Shown here: in pieces, positions 12,228 to 23,341 of the stretch
How positions within the stretch are numbered: the first letter of the stretch is position 1
Layout of the letters: each line of letters opens with the position of its first letter
Assembly (NCBI RefSeq): GCF_036323735.1
Contig: NC_086026.1
Coordinates: forward strand, 51,870,539-51,934,538
Reading direction: 5' to 3'
Source: Rattus norvegicus
Taxonomy: Eukaryota > Chordata > Mammalia > Rodentia > Muridae
Length of the DNA stretch: 64,000 bases
Translations under genes and position numbers: made by a program
Notes under the pieces: generated by a model
Database searches by the model: none
Seen by the model: the letters and a program-made list of their open reading frames with translations, nothing else
Told to the model about the DNA's origin: nothing

Positions 12228-12428
12228 AATAGACTAATTAGCCCTGAGCTCCAGTCAAGAAATGAGTCTCCCACCCACTCTCGTGTTAGCCTCCAGAAAT
12301 TAATAGACCCATCAGCTCCAACAAAGTGCGGTGGCAGCCATTAGCTGGAGCAATCCAATTGCAGAAAGACAGTGGGAAGGGGAAAGCTGGTAGAGCCAGG
12401 TGCCCTAGGATAGAGGCTAATTGCCCCA
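12228..12428. promoter_or_regulatory. Candidate intronic enhancer: cluster of homeodomain-type sites
   Basis: This 200-bp non-repetitive stretch has TAATTA at 12235, ATTAAT at about 12299, CATTAG at 12339, CCAATTG at about 12355 and TAATTG at 12418. Such clustering without repeat signatures is typical of conserved non-coding elements near neural genes. Function is inferred; conservation was not tested. Confidence 0.3.
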
Positions 12429-12924
12429 CCTACTGGGCGCCATCCATGACACACATGTGCAGGGGTGGGTAGGAGATGTCACTCTCCCAGCACAAGATTT
12501 GTGCCTCTAACTGCAGCCAAATCCCCTTGCTCCATCTCCGTGACACTTGCCCCCTTCCGAGTCTTTCAGCAGACCCAGCTGGTTTTCCCACACACACAGG
12601 CTTCAGTTCACTTCAGATTAAACCTCTGCCTCTTGTTTGCTGGCTTTTTGTTTGCTGGCTCGGCTTTTCCATCATTTTAAAGGCCCTGGGGGCCGTAATG
12701 AAGGGGAGAGAGGGAGGGAGGGAAAGCACACATCTGGGTAGGGCCATAGCTAGTCCCTATTTTATAGCATCTTAACTCAAGGAAGGAGATCTCCATCACC
12801 AAGGCTGGTGTGGTCCAGCCCGTGCAGAGATGATGCTGGATCTCATCCCATCTGGTCCTTGAGCATATAGCACCATCTGCATCCTCCAGAAGGAGGCCCC
12901 CCATGTTGGAGGACTTCCTTTTAC

Positions 12925-13062
12925 CCTGGCTTCTCTGCTTATGAATGGTGTGACCTCGTGCAGGTTACTTAGGCCTCGGAGTCTCTTTTTCCCATCTGTA
13001 AGATGGGGATTAAAATACCGCTTGCTGCCTCAAAGGGATTTTAAGATTAGTTCAAGAACTGT
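12925..13062 (+). mobile_element. MIR SINE fragment
   Basis: The MIR core is recognisable: gtgtgacctcgtgcaggtta, then cccatctgtaagatggggat, consensus GTGTGACCTTGGGCAAGTTA...CATCTGTAAAATGGGGAT. Confidence 0.85.
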
Positions 13063-13374
13063 GTTAGTCAGCATCCGTTAGAGTACCATTATTAGAGCCA
13101 AAAGACACAGTCTCTTCTGTGTTCTCAAAGAGCTCCGCGCTTTGATTTGAGTTTATTAGATGGATTAGGCACGTGCCAACAACTTCTGCTTTCAGACCAG
13201 CAGCGCCACCACAAGAAACTTAGTCATGAAGTCGAGGGATAGCACCAACAATCTGGACTGTAAGCAGCCCAGCACGCTGTTCTGACTCTTGGCTTGACTG
13301 TGGCAGAGCACAAAGAAGAATTAAGTAACAAACTGGACCCCGGGACTAACTAGGACACCAAGCCTCACAGCCAT

Positions 13375-13437
13375 GGGGTGTGGCGTGGCGTGGCGGGGCT
13401 GGGCGGGGCGTGGCGTGGCGGGGCGTGGCGGCGGGGT
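13375..13437. repeat. GC-rich (GGCGT)n-type minisatellite
   Basis: Repeated variants of ggcgtggc and ggcggggc on a G-rich strand. It contains GGGCGGGG (an Sp1-type site) and many G runs. Confidence 0.9.
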
Positions 13438-13769
13438 CATACATGCCACTGAGGAGGCGTTTCAAAACTGGCGCTCCTGAACTAAGGGGCCCCAATTCCT
13501 AGATTCTACCAACTTCTGTGGTGTAAACATTTCCAGTCAGTTTCATGTTTCATACAGCTCACAGAGCCAGGAAGACATGTACAGATTCTGCAGCTGAAGC
13601 AAGCTGGTTTTACCGTGTACCCGATGCCGACTCTGCCAACAGGCTCCATACTGGGCGCTCAGGTGCACAGTAATCTCATCTCACTCTATCAGAAAACAGA
13701 CTCAAGTCCTCCTAAGTCCATGCATCCAAGTCACCGGATGGATAAAAAATTACGACGCTAAATAAGACC

Positions 13770-13948
13770 CACCTAATGCTTGATTGTGATCCCAGCTGGG
13801 CAAACAAACACATATACATCCGGGTTCTCAGATTGCTGAGGCGAGAACTGTTGAGAGTTCAAGGGTATCCTGGAGTACATTGTAAGTTCAAGGCCCGCAT
13901 GGACTATTTTATTGAGACCCCCCATCTCAAATTCAAAACAAACAAATG
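13770..13948 (+). mobile_element. Old B1-related SINE
   Basis: The sequence tgatcccagctgggcaaaca, with cagattgctgaggcgagaac and ttgagaccccccatctcaaa, follows B1 order with heavy divergence. Confidence 0.6.
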
Positions 13949-15384
13949 TGTCGTCTTACCAAATCCTGACTCCAAGGCCATTAAAAGAAATATTTTGATG
14001 GAGATGCTTAGCCAAATATGAAAACTTGGGCCAATATAACTAACATGGGATAGAATTACCCAGGCTTAGAAAGTATCATTTAATTCAAATCCCCTAGGGA
14101 TATATAGATCAATATAAATTAATAATTTTCTTGCTCCTCTAGGCACCAAATTTTGCAGGTCTCAATTATGTATTCAAAAACACTGAGTTCCTTCTTAAGG
14201 GAATGACAGGTTCTTCTGGTGCCCACACTCAATGGGCTTTACCTTAAAGTGCGGCACGATCGTTAGGAAGCTGGTTTAGACATCATGTTGTGGATCTATC
14301 GCTGCCCTAGGATTCCCGAGGTGTGCTGGCTGCTCACGTTCCCTTGTCATTGTAAAGGGATCTATTTATAGCTCCAGGGGTGTGTTTCTTTCCTCATGGT
14401 GGGCAGCTGTTCCTTGCTTCTCGAAGGACAACTGATTCTGAGGCCCTGTGCTCCCAGAGCTAAACTGGCCTTAACACCCCTGGAAGGAGCGGTGACCTGG
14501 TGGAAGGAAAGATTAGACAAGGAGCAAGCAAGGCTATGAGGGCCATAGAGGATGGGCTCTGTGGCTTACATAGAAGCTTTCCACAGTCCTTTGCGAAGCC
14601 ACGACTGCCACTGAATGCACATTAGGCACTGGGTTTGGTCTGCCGTGCGACCCTCAGTCAACATGAACAAGATGGTCATTATAGAAGTGGTTGTCCAGAG
14701 CCCTACTACAGGCATTTACTGCTGCTCCTTGCCTTGCTCTGCCCCCATCCCAAAGGCCTGCCTCAGTGTCTCACTTCTCAGAACTGAAAGACTGGTACTT
14801 GAAGTCGGGATACCTGACTATGCTAGTGCCTAGTGCTGTGACCACAGGACCCTGCGAGCCTCCATGTTCTTACTGAAGCTTTTGAGGTCTGGAAGACTTC
14901 ATGAGCCTCACTGTTCTGGTTCTTACAGGGCGGCAGCCAGCCACACCCCCAGAATCTCCCCTTTAGTCACAGCACCTTCTGCTTAGAAACCCTACAGTTC
15001 TTTTCCATTTTGGTTCAGACAGAGACAAGAAGCCATACTTCAATGTGCTGGATCCAAAGTCCCCACATGCCTGCTCACCATTATGTCACTCCCTGTACGT
15101 GCCATTCCTGGCCTAGAATTTCTCAGTCACATGACCTCCTGACTCCAAACTTTCAGCTAGTTCAGGGGGTGGGGTGGGGGTGTGTGGAATCATAGCTTGT
15201 AAGCTTAATTGGACCATTGTTTGTTTGTGCAAATAAAGTTTTATCGGCACACAGCTTGGCCAATTTGCTTCCGTGTAGTCTGTGAGTGCTTTCATTTACA
15301 AGGGCAGAGTTGCCACAGCAATGGTGGGATGCCTGTGAAGACCAAGCACCTGCTCTCTAGATGTCATGCTCAATCTCATCCACT

Positions 15385-15625
15385 TCACAACCATTTCCTT
15401 TAAGCCTCTGCTTAAAGACCACTTCTTCCAGAAAGCCCGCCTTCTCTTCTGTGATCCTTCTGAACAGCTGTCCACTGGGCATTGCTGACTGCCTGTCTGT
15501 CTTCCTATAGCAATAGCCTCATAGGAACAAAGAGAGCGGCTTGGTTAGCCTGCCCTCTTATCCCCAGGGCTTGGCTCATTGCCTCGTGTCTCATAGATGC
15601 TCAATTAAATATAACTGAACAAATG
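15385..15625 (+). mobile_element. L2 LINE 3' end
   Basis: The run tttaagcctctgcttaaaga, then ccacttcttccagaaagccc, ending with catagatgctcaattaaata, matches the L2 3' region. Confidence 0.75.
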
Positions 15626-15629
15626 CACC

Positions 15630-15836
15630 AGAAACTTTATCTCATTTAATCCTCGGCGAATCTACAAGGGAGCAGACCATTTTATATTCATTTTAAAGAT
15701 TTTTTTTTAAAGCCCCGCATACCAGCAAGCTTAGGTAATTAAAGTCTCCATGGTCACAGTCCGATAAGCACCACAACGGAGATTCAAACAGGCTTTCTCC
15801 ATCACCAGAGCCCATGCTCCTAACCACTGCATTATC
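15630..15836 (-). mobile_element. MIR SINE fragment
   Basis: Reverse-oriented MIR features: ctcatttaatcctcggcgaa, then gattcaaacaggctt and gcccatgctcctaaccactg. Confidence 0.75.
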
Positions 15837-16156
15837 TGGTTAGAAAGGGTCAAGACCGTAACCATGGGAACCGGCTTAGCACAGTGCCTGGCATTGGCAG
15901 AACCTGCATAAACTTCGCCAAGTCCCTCCCCATCTCTGCCCAGTACTCTCTTTCTCAACTGTCAAATAGGAGCCCTCAGGACCTTTTCTGGAGGGTTAGG
16001 GACTCAGAAAAGCATCAGCCCGATGACTAGCATTCCTTGCCGCTGCTGCTGGGAGCCCCGAGGACCCTGTAGCTCACAGCCCACTCCCTCCTGCCTGAAG
16101 GTGCTCAGGGATGTCTTTTGGCCACTTTGTTCTTTTTTTAAGTAGGTAAAAAGGGA

Positions 16157-16272
16157 TCGGTTTTTAAACCCCAAGGGACTCGCTCGCGGCGTTGCCCACA
16201 TCCGCAGAGGTGCGGGAAACACTAGAACATTTAATAGTTTGTGCGCATTTAGACGGATGCGCTTTGTACTCG
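16157..16272. promoter_or_regulatory. CpG-dense intronic patch
   Basis: About 11 CpG dinucleotides fall in about 116 bp (including ctcgctcgcggcgttg and gacggatgcgc), in an intron that is otherwise CpG-poor. I see no repeat to explain it. It could be an unmethylated enhancer or a relic of a GC-rich element; function is inferred only. Confidence 0.3.
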
Positions 16273-16596
16273 GCACCACTGGGACCCAGCTTCTTCTACG
16301 GGGGCTGATGAAAACCCTAAGCCTCGCTCCAGAGTCAGAGGCTTCAAATACTTATTGATCTTTGTTTGCTGGGCCCTGGCCCATGTGGTTTCCTTTCATA
16401 AATTTCCTTGCTTCTGGGTAGCAGCCCTGTCAACAACATTCACACCTGAGAAATGCAGGCTCATTGGTACTTTAGAAAGAGTAAAAAAAAAAAAAAATGC
16501 TTGAAGTGAGTACACACACAAGAGGTTAATGGTGAATGAATTAACCAAACCAAAACTCGGAAATAACAAGCAATTCGCTGAGCAGCAACAGCTGAT

Positions 16597-16680
16597 AGGG
16601 ATCGAATTAGGACTTGAACTCAGATCCTATTGACCTTGGATCCTGGGCCTTCTGCCATGCCTCTTTGAACAACATGAGTT
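16597..16680 (-). mobile_element. Possible MIR fragment
   Basis: The segment ggacttgaactcagatccta, then gggccttctgccatgcctct, resembles the 5' part of a reverse MIR. It is short and diverged. Confidence 0.45.
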
Positions 16681-17184
16681 GGTTTGTTGACTGTAGTCCT
16701 GAATGGAGTCGAACGAAAGGACCCACGGAGCCCACCCATCGGTGAAATGGAAGTGAACAACAGAATCTACAGCTTGAGTCTAGAGTGAACCCCAAGGGCC
16801 TGGGCACTGCAGCTGGTGCTGTTGGGAATTTTAAGCCATGAAGCTAAGTATGAGGTCCAGCTCCCTCCTCACTCTCTTTAACAAAAAGTCATGAGGTCAA
16901 CAGCCTTGCACCTCCTCCCGCTCTCTGCCATGATGGACCAAACTAGGCCCAAAGCAGCAGGTCGGAATCATGGACTAAAGCTTTCAATATTATGAGCTCA
17001 AATGTCTTCAGGTATTGACTGGCTTGGGTTTTAAGCCAAGTAACTGCTGGTTGGTGAGATGTTGTGCAATGTTCCTGGGAGGCAGCTGAAGGCATTCGCT
17101 GAGCCATAAATCATGGGCGGGTAGACAGCATATGACAATGTATGACTATGTAAGGGGACAGCAGGTGATCAGAAGTCAGGGGTT

Positions 17185-17260
17185 CTAGGTTCAGGTTCTA
17201 CCTTGCCAGTCTTACTGTGTGGCCTGGGGAAGTCAATTTTGCTACCTAAGATCAGCCTAA
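17185..17260 (+). mobile_element. MIR fragment
   Basis: The run ttcaggttctaccttgccag, then actgtgtggcctggggaagt, is MIR-like core sequence. Confidence 0.6.
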
Positions 17261-17490
17261 TTTCCCTGCCCTTCTCCACTTACGGGGAATCGTCGGAGGT
17301 AGTCACAGGTGTGACAGAGTCAAGGCCAATCAATTGCAAGTTCTTTACGGCCCAGTTCTTTTCTTTCTAGGCTCACCCAAAGTTTTGAACCATAATCACT
17401 TTATTTAAATTACACTTCTGAGTTTTGAGTTGGGGTTCACATTTGGACAGATGCTCATGATAAAATGGGGGCAACTGTGAGTACCTAGAG

Positions 17491-17693
17491 TAGTGATTTT
17501 CAACCTGTGACTCTCGACACATTTGGTGGTCACACGGGGGAGATCCTGAATATCAGCTACTTACATTAGAACTCACAACAGTAGCAAGATTACAGTTATG
17601 AAGTAGCAATGAGATGATTCTATGGTTGGGGGCACTAAAACATGAGGAATTGTATTAAAGGGTCGCAGCACTAGGAAGGTTGAGACACACTGG
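17491..17693 (+). mobile_element. hAT-type MITE (URR1-like)
   Basis: The left end tagtgattttcaacctgtga and the right end aaggttgagacacactgg are decayed inverted termini (consensus CAGTGGTTCTCAACCTGTGG). Inside, attacagttatgaagtagca and ttgtattaaagggtcgcagc are characteristic of URR1. It is non-autonomous and has no coding capacity. Confidence 0.88.
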
Positions 17694-17838
17694 CCTAAAG
17701 CTTCTCCACATGGGATGGAGACATGGCACTCAGGTGTGGGAGAACACTAAAGCAGGAGATCCAAGAAATGACCAGAGATGGGTTAGAGTTCCACAGACTT
17801 GGTGGGACAGTTGTACAACCTGACAGAAATAAGCTTAA

Positions 17839-18137
17839 GGGGCTGGGAGATGGCTCATCTCAGCAAATGGGAGGGTGTGGGTTCTCATCCTATATCCTTG
17901 TTAAAAAAAAAATCACGGTGTTGCAGCCCATGCTTGTAATAGAGCAACACCAGGGAATCAGACGTGCAGATCCTTAGATTGTGCTACTCAGGCAGCCTAG
18001 TCTAACCAGTGTTCCCCAAGTCTCAGTGGGAAACCCCACCCTTACCCAAGGGACAATAGTACCTAAAGAATGATATTGAAGTTGACCTCTGGCTTCCACA
18101 CATACATGCATATGCTTGTGTATGTACACCCATCCAA
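17839..18137 (+). mobile_element. B3/B4-type composite SINE
   Basis: It starts ggctgggagatggctcatct and ends with gacctctggcttccacacat. An internal B1-like part lies between. The CA-rich tail grades into the adjoining microsatellite. Confidence 0.75.
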
Positions 18138-18197
18138 AACACACACACACACACACAGACACACACACAGACACACAGACACACAGACACAGACACA

Positions 18198-18250
<53 letters not shown>
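18138..18250. repeat. (CA)n microsatellite with CAGACA variants
   Basis: A 113-bp CA array, interrupted by CAGACA units in its left half and pure in its right half. It sits at the 3' end of a SINE. Confidence 0.97.
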
Positions 18251-18251
<1 letters not shown>

Positions 18252-19069
18252 AGCTCAAACTATTACGAGTATCAGCCTTCATCATGAGTACCTGGCACAC
18301 AGGAATAGTGTTTATTAGCTTTCAGCCCAATGTCTCTACTCATATAACAGCTTATATGACACAAGAGCAGTTTGGGGTCATGAGCGAACCCCAAACTGAG
18401 AGCTGGAGTGACTTGGGGAACAAAGGGAGTTGTCGAAGTCCACCAGAGGTCTTATTCGCTCAGCCACAGAAAACACCTAGCTATGCGCTGGCACACTGGA
18501 GTGCAGACTGCTGCAAAAAATCTAGAATTCTGGGACAGCAGCAACATCTGATGAAAAGAAGAGACCAAAAACTAGTACAGGGCGAGCTGGGAACGCTCAG
18601 GACAATGCACTCTGCTGGGGCTTTCTAACACTTCCACTCAGTTTGTCTAATACAGTGTCTTATTGGAAGTTGGCTACAATCCATTTGTGAGTTATGAAAT
18701 CAATTGAGTGGACCCACACCTGCATTTAAAAAGTGAGATCGCTCTATGGAGTGGAGAAGGGGGAATTCATAAGCAGAGGTAATGAATACTGCATACATTT
18801 GGGTTTCTGTTATGCATGGAGGTGTATGCATGTGTCCTGGATGACACCCTGCATGCAAATTATATTCCAAATATGCAAACTCGCACCATCCGGAATTCAC
18901 AGAGCTTCTGTCCACTGCTCTCTCATCAGCACCTAGCACAGTCTGTGGATGGTAAGTGATGTTTAATAAGTATACAGTTGATACCCATAGACTCCTAGTC
19001 CTGATCGCTCCTTGCAATTAAAGACTATTAGAAAATTTGTGGATCAGTGCTTTGGGGCATTCCTTCCAT

Positions 19070-19185
19070 GCTGCAACTCTAGATTAAACATTTTGTTATC
19101 TGATACTTCAAGGTAGTTCTGCTACTATTTCCGTCTTACAGAGAAGAAAACTAAGACTTGAGAAGATCCAAACTCCGACAGGACC
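19070..19185 (-). mobile_element. MIR fragment
   Basis: The sequence ctactatttccgtcttacag, then agaagaaaactaagacttga, matches a reverse MIR (...CCATTTTACAGATGAGGAAACTGAGGCTC). Confidence 0.6.
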
Positions 19186-20909
19186 ACTGCTGTAGTACAC
19201 TGTCCCGGGATGCTGAAACTTCTCTGGCTGTCGATATATAGTTAACCGATTGGCGAATACTTGAGTTGTTACTTTAGCCAGCATCATTTGCCATAAGCGT
19301 TTCTACTTGAGAGCCCACATCCCTCTGTGTTTCCTTGCTTTTGATTCCGAGTTACATCGGTAGAGAAGAGAATCTAAATAAAGGCCGGAGAGAGTTAGAA
19401 CAGGCTATCGTGGAGAAGTCAGGCAGCAGAAGTTTGGCTCCTAGACCTGGCTTTGGTCAACCTCCTCCTTTGGGCTCGGCTCCCTAAAAGCTACATCTTG
19501 CGTGTCAATCTGTTAGGGCTACCCATCCCCAATGGGGCCACAGTGTGCTCACTCCCTCCTTGGGGATGCTCACCACTCTTGGAATAGGATAACTTCTTAT
19601 GCCATTATCTGTGATAAGTCCACTTTCCCTAGCAGACATTATACTCCTTGAGGGACAAGATCCCTGTCCCCAATGCCAAGCATGTAATCAGCACTTGCTG
19701 AAACATGTGGCCACAGGGAATCAGTTCTCCTTTTATGGCTTCAGCTCCCAGTGTGGTGCCTAGCTTATGAAGGCTGCTCAGTATACTCTGTTGGACTGAA
19801 TTCTGAAATTCTCCTAGGCAGGTCACTGCGTTTTAGTCTTTAGAGATCAAATCTTGAAAGAATAGTGTAGGCTGACCTCTTCCGACTCAAAGAATTATGA
19901 TGTGTAGTTTTCCCAAGTGCCTTGGGACTGAACCTGGAGAGACAGGGAGAGAGAAATGGCCTAAGAGAGACAATAGGAGGTCAGTGGAAATGCAGTTCTC
20001 TGGTCACAAAGGTGAAGCAGGTGGCCATTTAAAACGAGTGGTGACAGAAAGAACCTCTCCATCCTAAATAAGACTTCCTTGAGGTAAGGTAGTCAGGGAC
20101 AAATGGGAGAGTTGTGATGATTCAGAAACACAAGCAAAGATGAAAGACCGAGACTTTGGGAGGAAGGAAACCTGTCCTCCATAAAGAAGGACTTTCTAAT
20201 AGGAAGGGCTTCCCAAGATGTACTATGCTGTCCCTGGAGGTAGTGAGTTCTCGGACACGAGGCACTTAAGTAAGACTCTCGCTCATGAGAAAGTGCTGGC
20301 AGTAGACCAGTTAGATTACTGGTCTACAGGGCTTTTATGATGCCATCCATCCCGCCCCATGGATGTAGGATATATCCTCTATTTCTACACCATGGCATCC
20401 AGGAGGAAGGCAAGGCCTTGTGGGGCAAAATGGGGGCCTTGAGCATAACAAGCAAGCAAAAGAGAAGGACTATGGAGTGGCAAGTGCGGGGAAAAGTCCC
20501 TGCAGGAAAATTAGAAATTCCTCTTGGCTTATTCCTCCAGCTCCTGTCTCCTGGCTGAGTCTCTCTCTCTGGCTGGTTCTCATTATTTGCTGCTCCTCTG
20601 ACTTATATAAAGCTGCCACACACATTCAAGTAGGGACTAGGGAACCTCTGCTCCCAGGACAAATAAGGTTCCTGTGAGCTTCCGCGAAAGTATTCCTATC
20701 GACCTGTCGATATGTATAGCCTTATTAATTTATGTGTATCTCTCTCACACCTAATACAGCAGTGTCACAGGTCAGGCTTGAGGGAAGCTTCTCGAACCTA
20801 GATTGTCTCCGTAGAGCACGTCACAATTTTTCTCATGCATAGGAACATGGGATGGCATGTCAGCATTGCATTGTGTGAGTTAGTTTAAACAGAAAAATTA
20901 TTAGGAGAA

Positions 20910-20913
<4 letters not shown>

Positions 20914-20955
<42 letters not shown>
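20914..20955. repeat. (CA)n microsatellite
   Basis: A nearly pure CA run of about 21 units. Confidence 0.98.
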
Positions 20956-20959
<4 letters not shown>

Positions 20960-21563
20960 TCAATAGTTCATGAAAAAGACACTTGTTGACAATATTAGCG
21001 CTGGGACAACACAGCAGAACACTGCCACGCTCAAGCTCAGCTGGAGATGAACACATTGAGTGAGTCAAATTTTTGCCTCTCCGCATGTCTATAAAATTGT
21101 TGTGAGTATTGATATGGGGTTTGCAAAAAGATTTCACCAAGCAGTCAAACGTGCAAATACAGATCTCGCGAATAATGAGAACCAATTAGACCTGTCCATG
21201 CTGGGCTGTTTGGCTGTCACCAAGATGTGCTCAGATTTCCAGTCATGATCTTCAGACTCTGGGATGAAACATGGGATTTGGTTACCATCCTTCCTGACTA
21301 AAAGCCCCAACCTTGGAGAATGGGGCAATAGATAAGTATCATATACAGAGGTGGTGTGGTGTACAGGACACCTGTGTTGGCTCTGATGACAGATGACACC
21401 CCAGTGATTCTCTTACAGATTTAATGGACTCCCCAACTCTCAGGGCTTCAGTCGTAAAACCTCCCATAGAAGGATCAAAGGATGGCTGGGTTTCCTATTT
21501 GTTTGGACAAGTTTAAAAGTTTCTTTTGTCTGTATCTTAATGTCCTCTATTTTTAAAAATAAA

Positions 21564-21640
21564 TCTCCTCCTCCTCCTCTTCTCCTCCTCCTTCCCTCTT
21601 CCCTCTTTCCCCTCCCCCTCCCTTCCCCCCTCCTCCCCCT
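21564..21640. repeat. Polypyrimidine (TCC)n-like tract
   Basis: A run of C and T only, beginning as CTC triplets and degrading to mixed C/T. Confidence 0.95.
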
Positions 21641-21765
21641 TGAGGACAGGATCGCTAGTCTAGGCTCCTTGTATAACTAAGGATGACTTTGAACTTCTGG
21701 TCCTCCTGACTCTCTACCTTCCACATGTTAGCAATGCAGACATGAGCCTCTATGCCTGTTTATGT
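21641..21765 (-). mobile_element. B1-derived SINE
   Basis: Reverse features: ggctccttgtataactaagg, then atgactttgaacttctggtc, and the end gagcctctatgcctg. Confidence 0.65.
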
Positions 21766-21769
21766 GGAA

Positions 21770-21842
21770 CTAAAGAAGAAAACCAGGGCTTTTATGCATG
21801 GTGGGCAAACGCTCTCTCAGCTATAATCTCCAGACACTTTCC
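21770..21842 (-). mobile_element. ID/B4-type SINE segment
   Basis: The sequence gcttttatgcatggtgggca, then ctctctcagctataatctcc, is a reverse ID/B4 core. It lies between two reverse B1-like segments, so 21641-22003 may be one composite element. Confidence 0.6.
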
Positions 21843-21847
21843 CCCCT

Positions 21848-22003
21848 GTTTTTTTCTGAGACAGTCTTAACCTATAATCCAGGCTAGCCTTGAACTTGTT
21901 TTATAGCTCAGGGTAACTTCAAGGTTGTATGTAGTTCTCTAGCCTTACTTCCCAGATGCTACAATCGTAAGTATAGGCCACCATGCCTGGCTATCTTTCC
22001 TAA
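21848..22003 (-). mobile_element. B1 SINE
   Basis: Reverse B1: tctgagacagtcttaaccta, then atccaggctagccttgaact, ending with taggccaccatgcctggct. Confidence 0.85.
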
Positions 22004-23281
22004 TATAACTGAAAACCTCCCAGGCTATCTTCCAAGTCATTTGTGGATGACCACCCCCCCGGCCCTTTCTCACACCGATTCATGACAAGAACGTGGGAGA
22101 GTCAGCAAATGGGAAAATGCCCTCGCTCTTCTTTCTCTGACCCCCAGATGACTGAAGACAATGTCAACACGAGCTGCTGGGGAATCAGAGAGCTTAAACA
22201 CCCACAAGACTTTCTGCCTAAGAAAACTATGGCCAAAGAACATGACGGTCAGGCCAACCAGCTTCATTTGTTCAACTCAGCAGGTAAGAAGTGCCACGGG
22301 AAGGCAGTGGCACCGATGCCATGCCTCTGAGCTCTGATTCTCAGGTGCCAACTGAATTAATGCTTTCAATAAAGCATCTGGATTGGAGGAAGTTGGTCAC
22401 TCTCCATTTCCGGGCTGAACTCAGGACAGCCCTGTGGCTTTCCGAACCCTTGGCCTGCAGCTGAGAATGGCCTGTCCCTACCCCTAGCTGGGTGCAGTAC
22501 AGGCTTGTGGGTAGGAAAGAGTTTTTACTTGGGTCTTATTGCACTCTAGGAAGAGGCAGGATTTGTAGTTTGGGGGTGTCCATTGCTTTTGTCTGATCGG
22601 TATTGGTCATACTCTGTGGGCCTTCAGTGTATTATGGCTTCTCCTAGAGGTAGCCATAATTTGGGTTCTCATCTTCACGTCCATCCACAGCCACCAAATA
22701 GGGGACGAAGGTCAGAGAGTAGGTCAAAGGCATATAGAGAAAAGGCCAAGATGAGCAGCAGAAGAGAGATCGGTAGAGCCAGCTGGCAGAACTGATTTCA
22801 GCCATGCGTGCCTGCCTGGCATGGGCTTCATATGCCGTCTTCCAGGGTATGTGACTCCAGTAGGAACAACCCCCATGCTGAGCCTTCTCTTTCAAAGCTG
22901 TGCCCTTCTCCCTGCCCTGAACCAGGCAAGAATGTCTGGGACATTATAGGGAATATGGCAAAGACAGTGAGGTGTACCGTTAGGCATTGCCACGTTCGAC
23001 AACAGGATTAAAAATTGCACAGTGTGGTAGAACGCTCGAAGTATAGCTATGAACAACAGTTCATCTTATTCTCAATAATTTTATGATACTCAAGAAGCAG
23101 AAATCATGATGTTCTTGAATTTACTGAGGAGGAAAGTGGGGAGTGATGTTAGGAACAAGGAGTGTGGGGCTCAGCCCTGAATCATCTTTCTACTAGCACA
23201 CATTGCCTGCCTCCTTGGGGAAGCTCCCTACCCACCTTTCAATCCACAATCCACCTTTTTTCTTTCTCCTGGTTCACCTGC

Positions 23282-23285
<4 letters not shown>

Positions 23286-23339
<54 letters not shown>
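23286..23339. repeat. (CA)n microsatellite
   Basis: A pure CA run of about 27 units. Confidence 0.98.

Positions 23340-23341
<2 letters not shown>

Noticed and set aside
18116..18628. 170-codon frame rich in Thr-His repeats
   Set aside because: It is a translation of the CA microsatellite.
22043..22330. Plus-strand frame containing caggtaagaag, a good splice donor, possible antisense exon
   Set aside because: There is no convincing acceptor plus coding similarity. Donor-like sequences occur by chance at this frequency.
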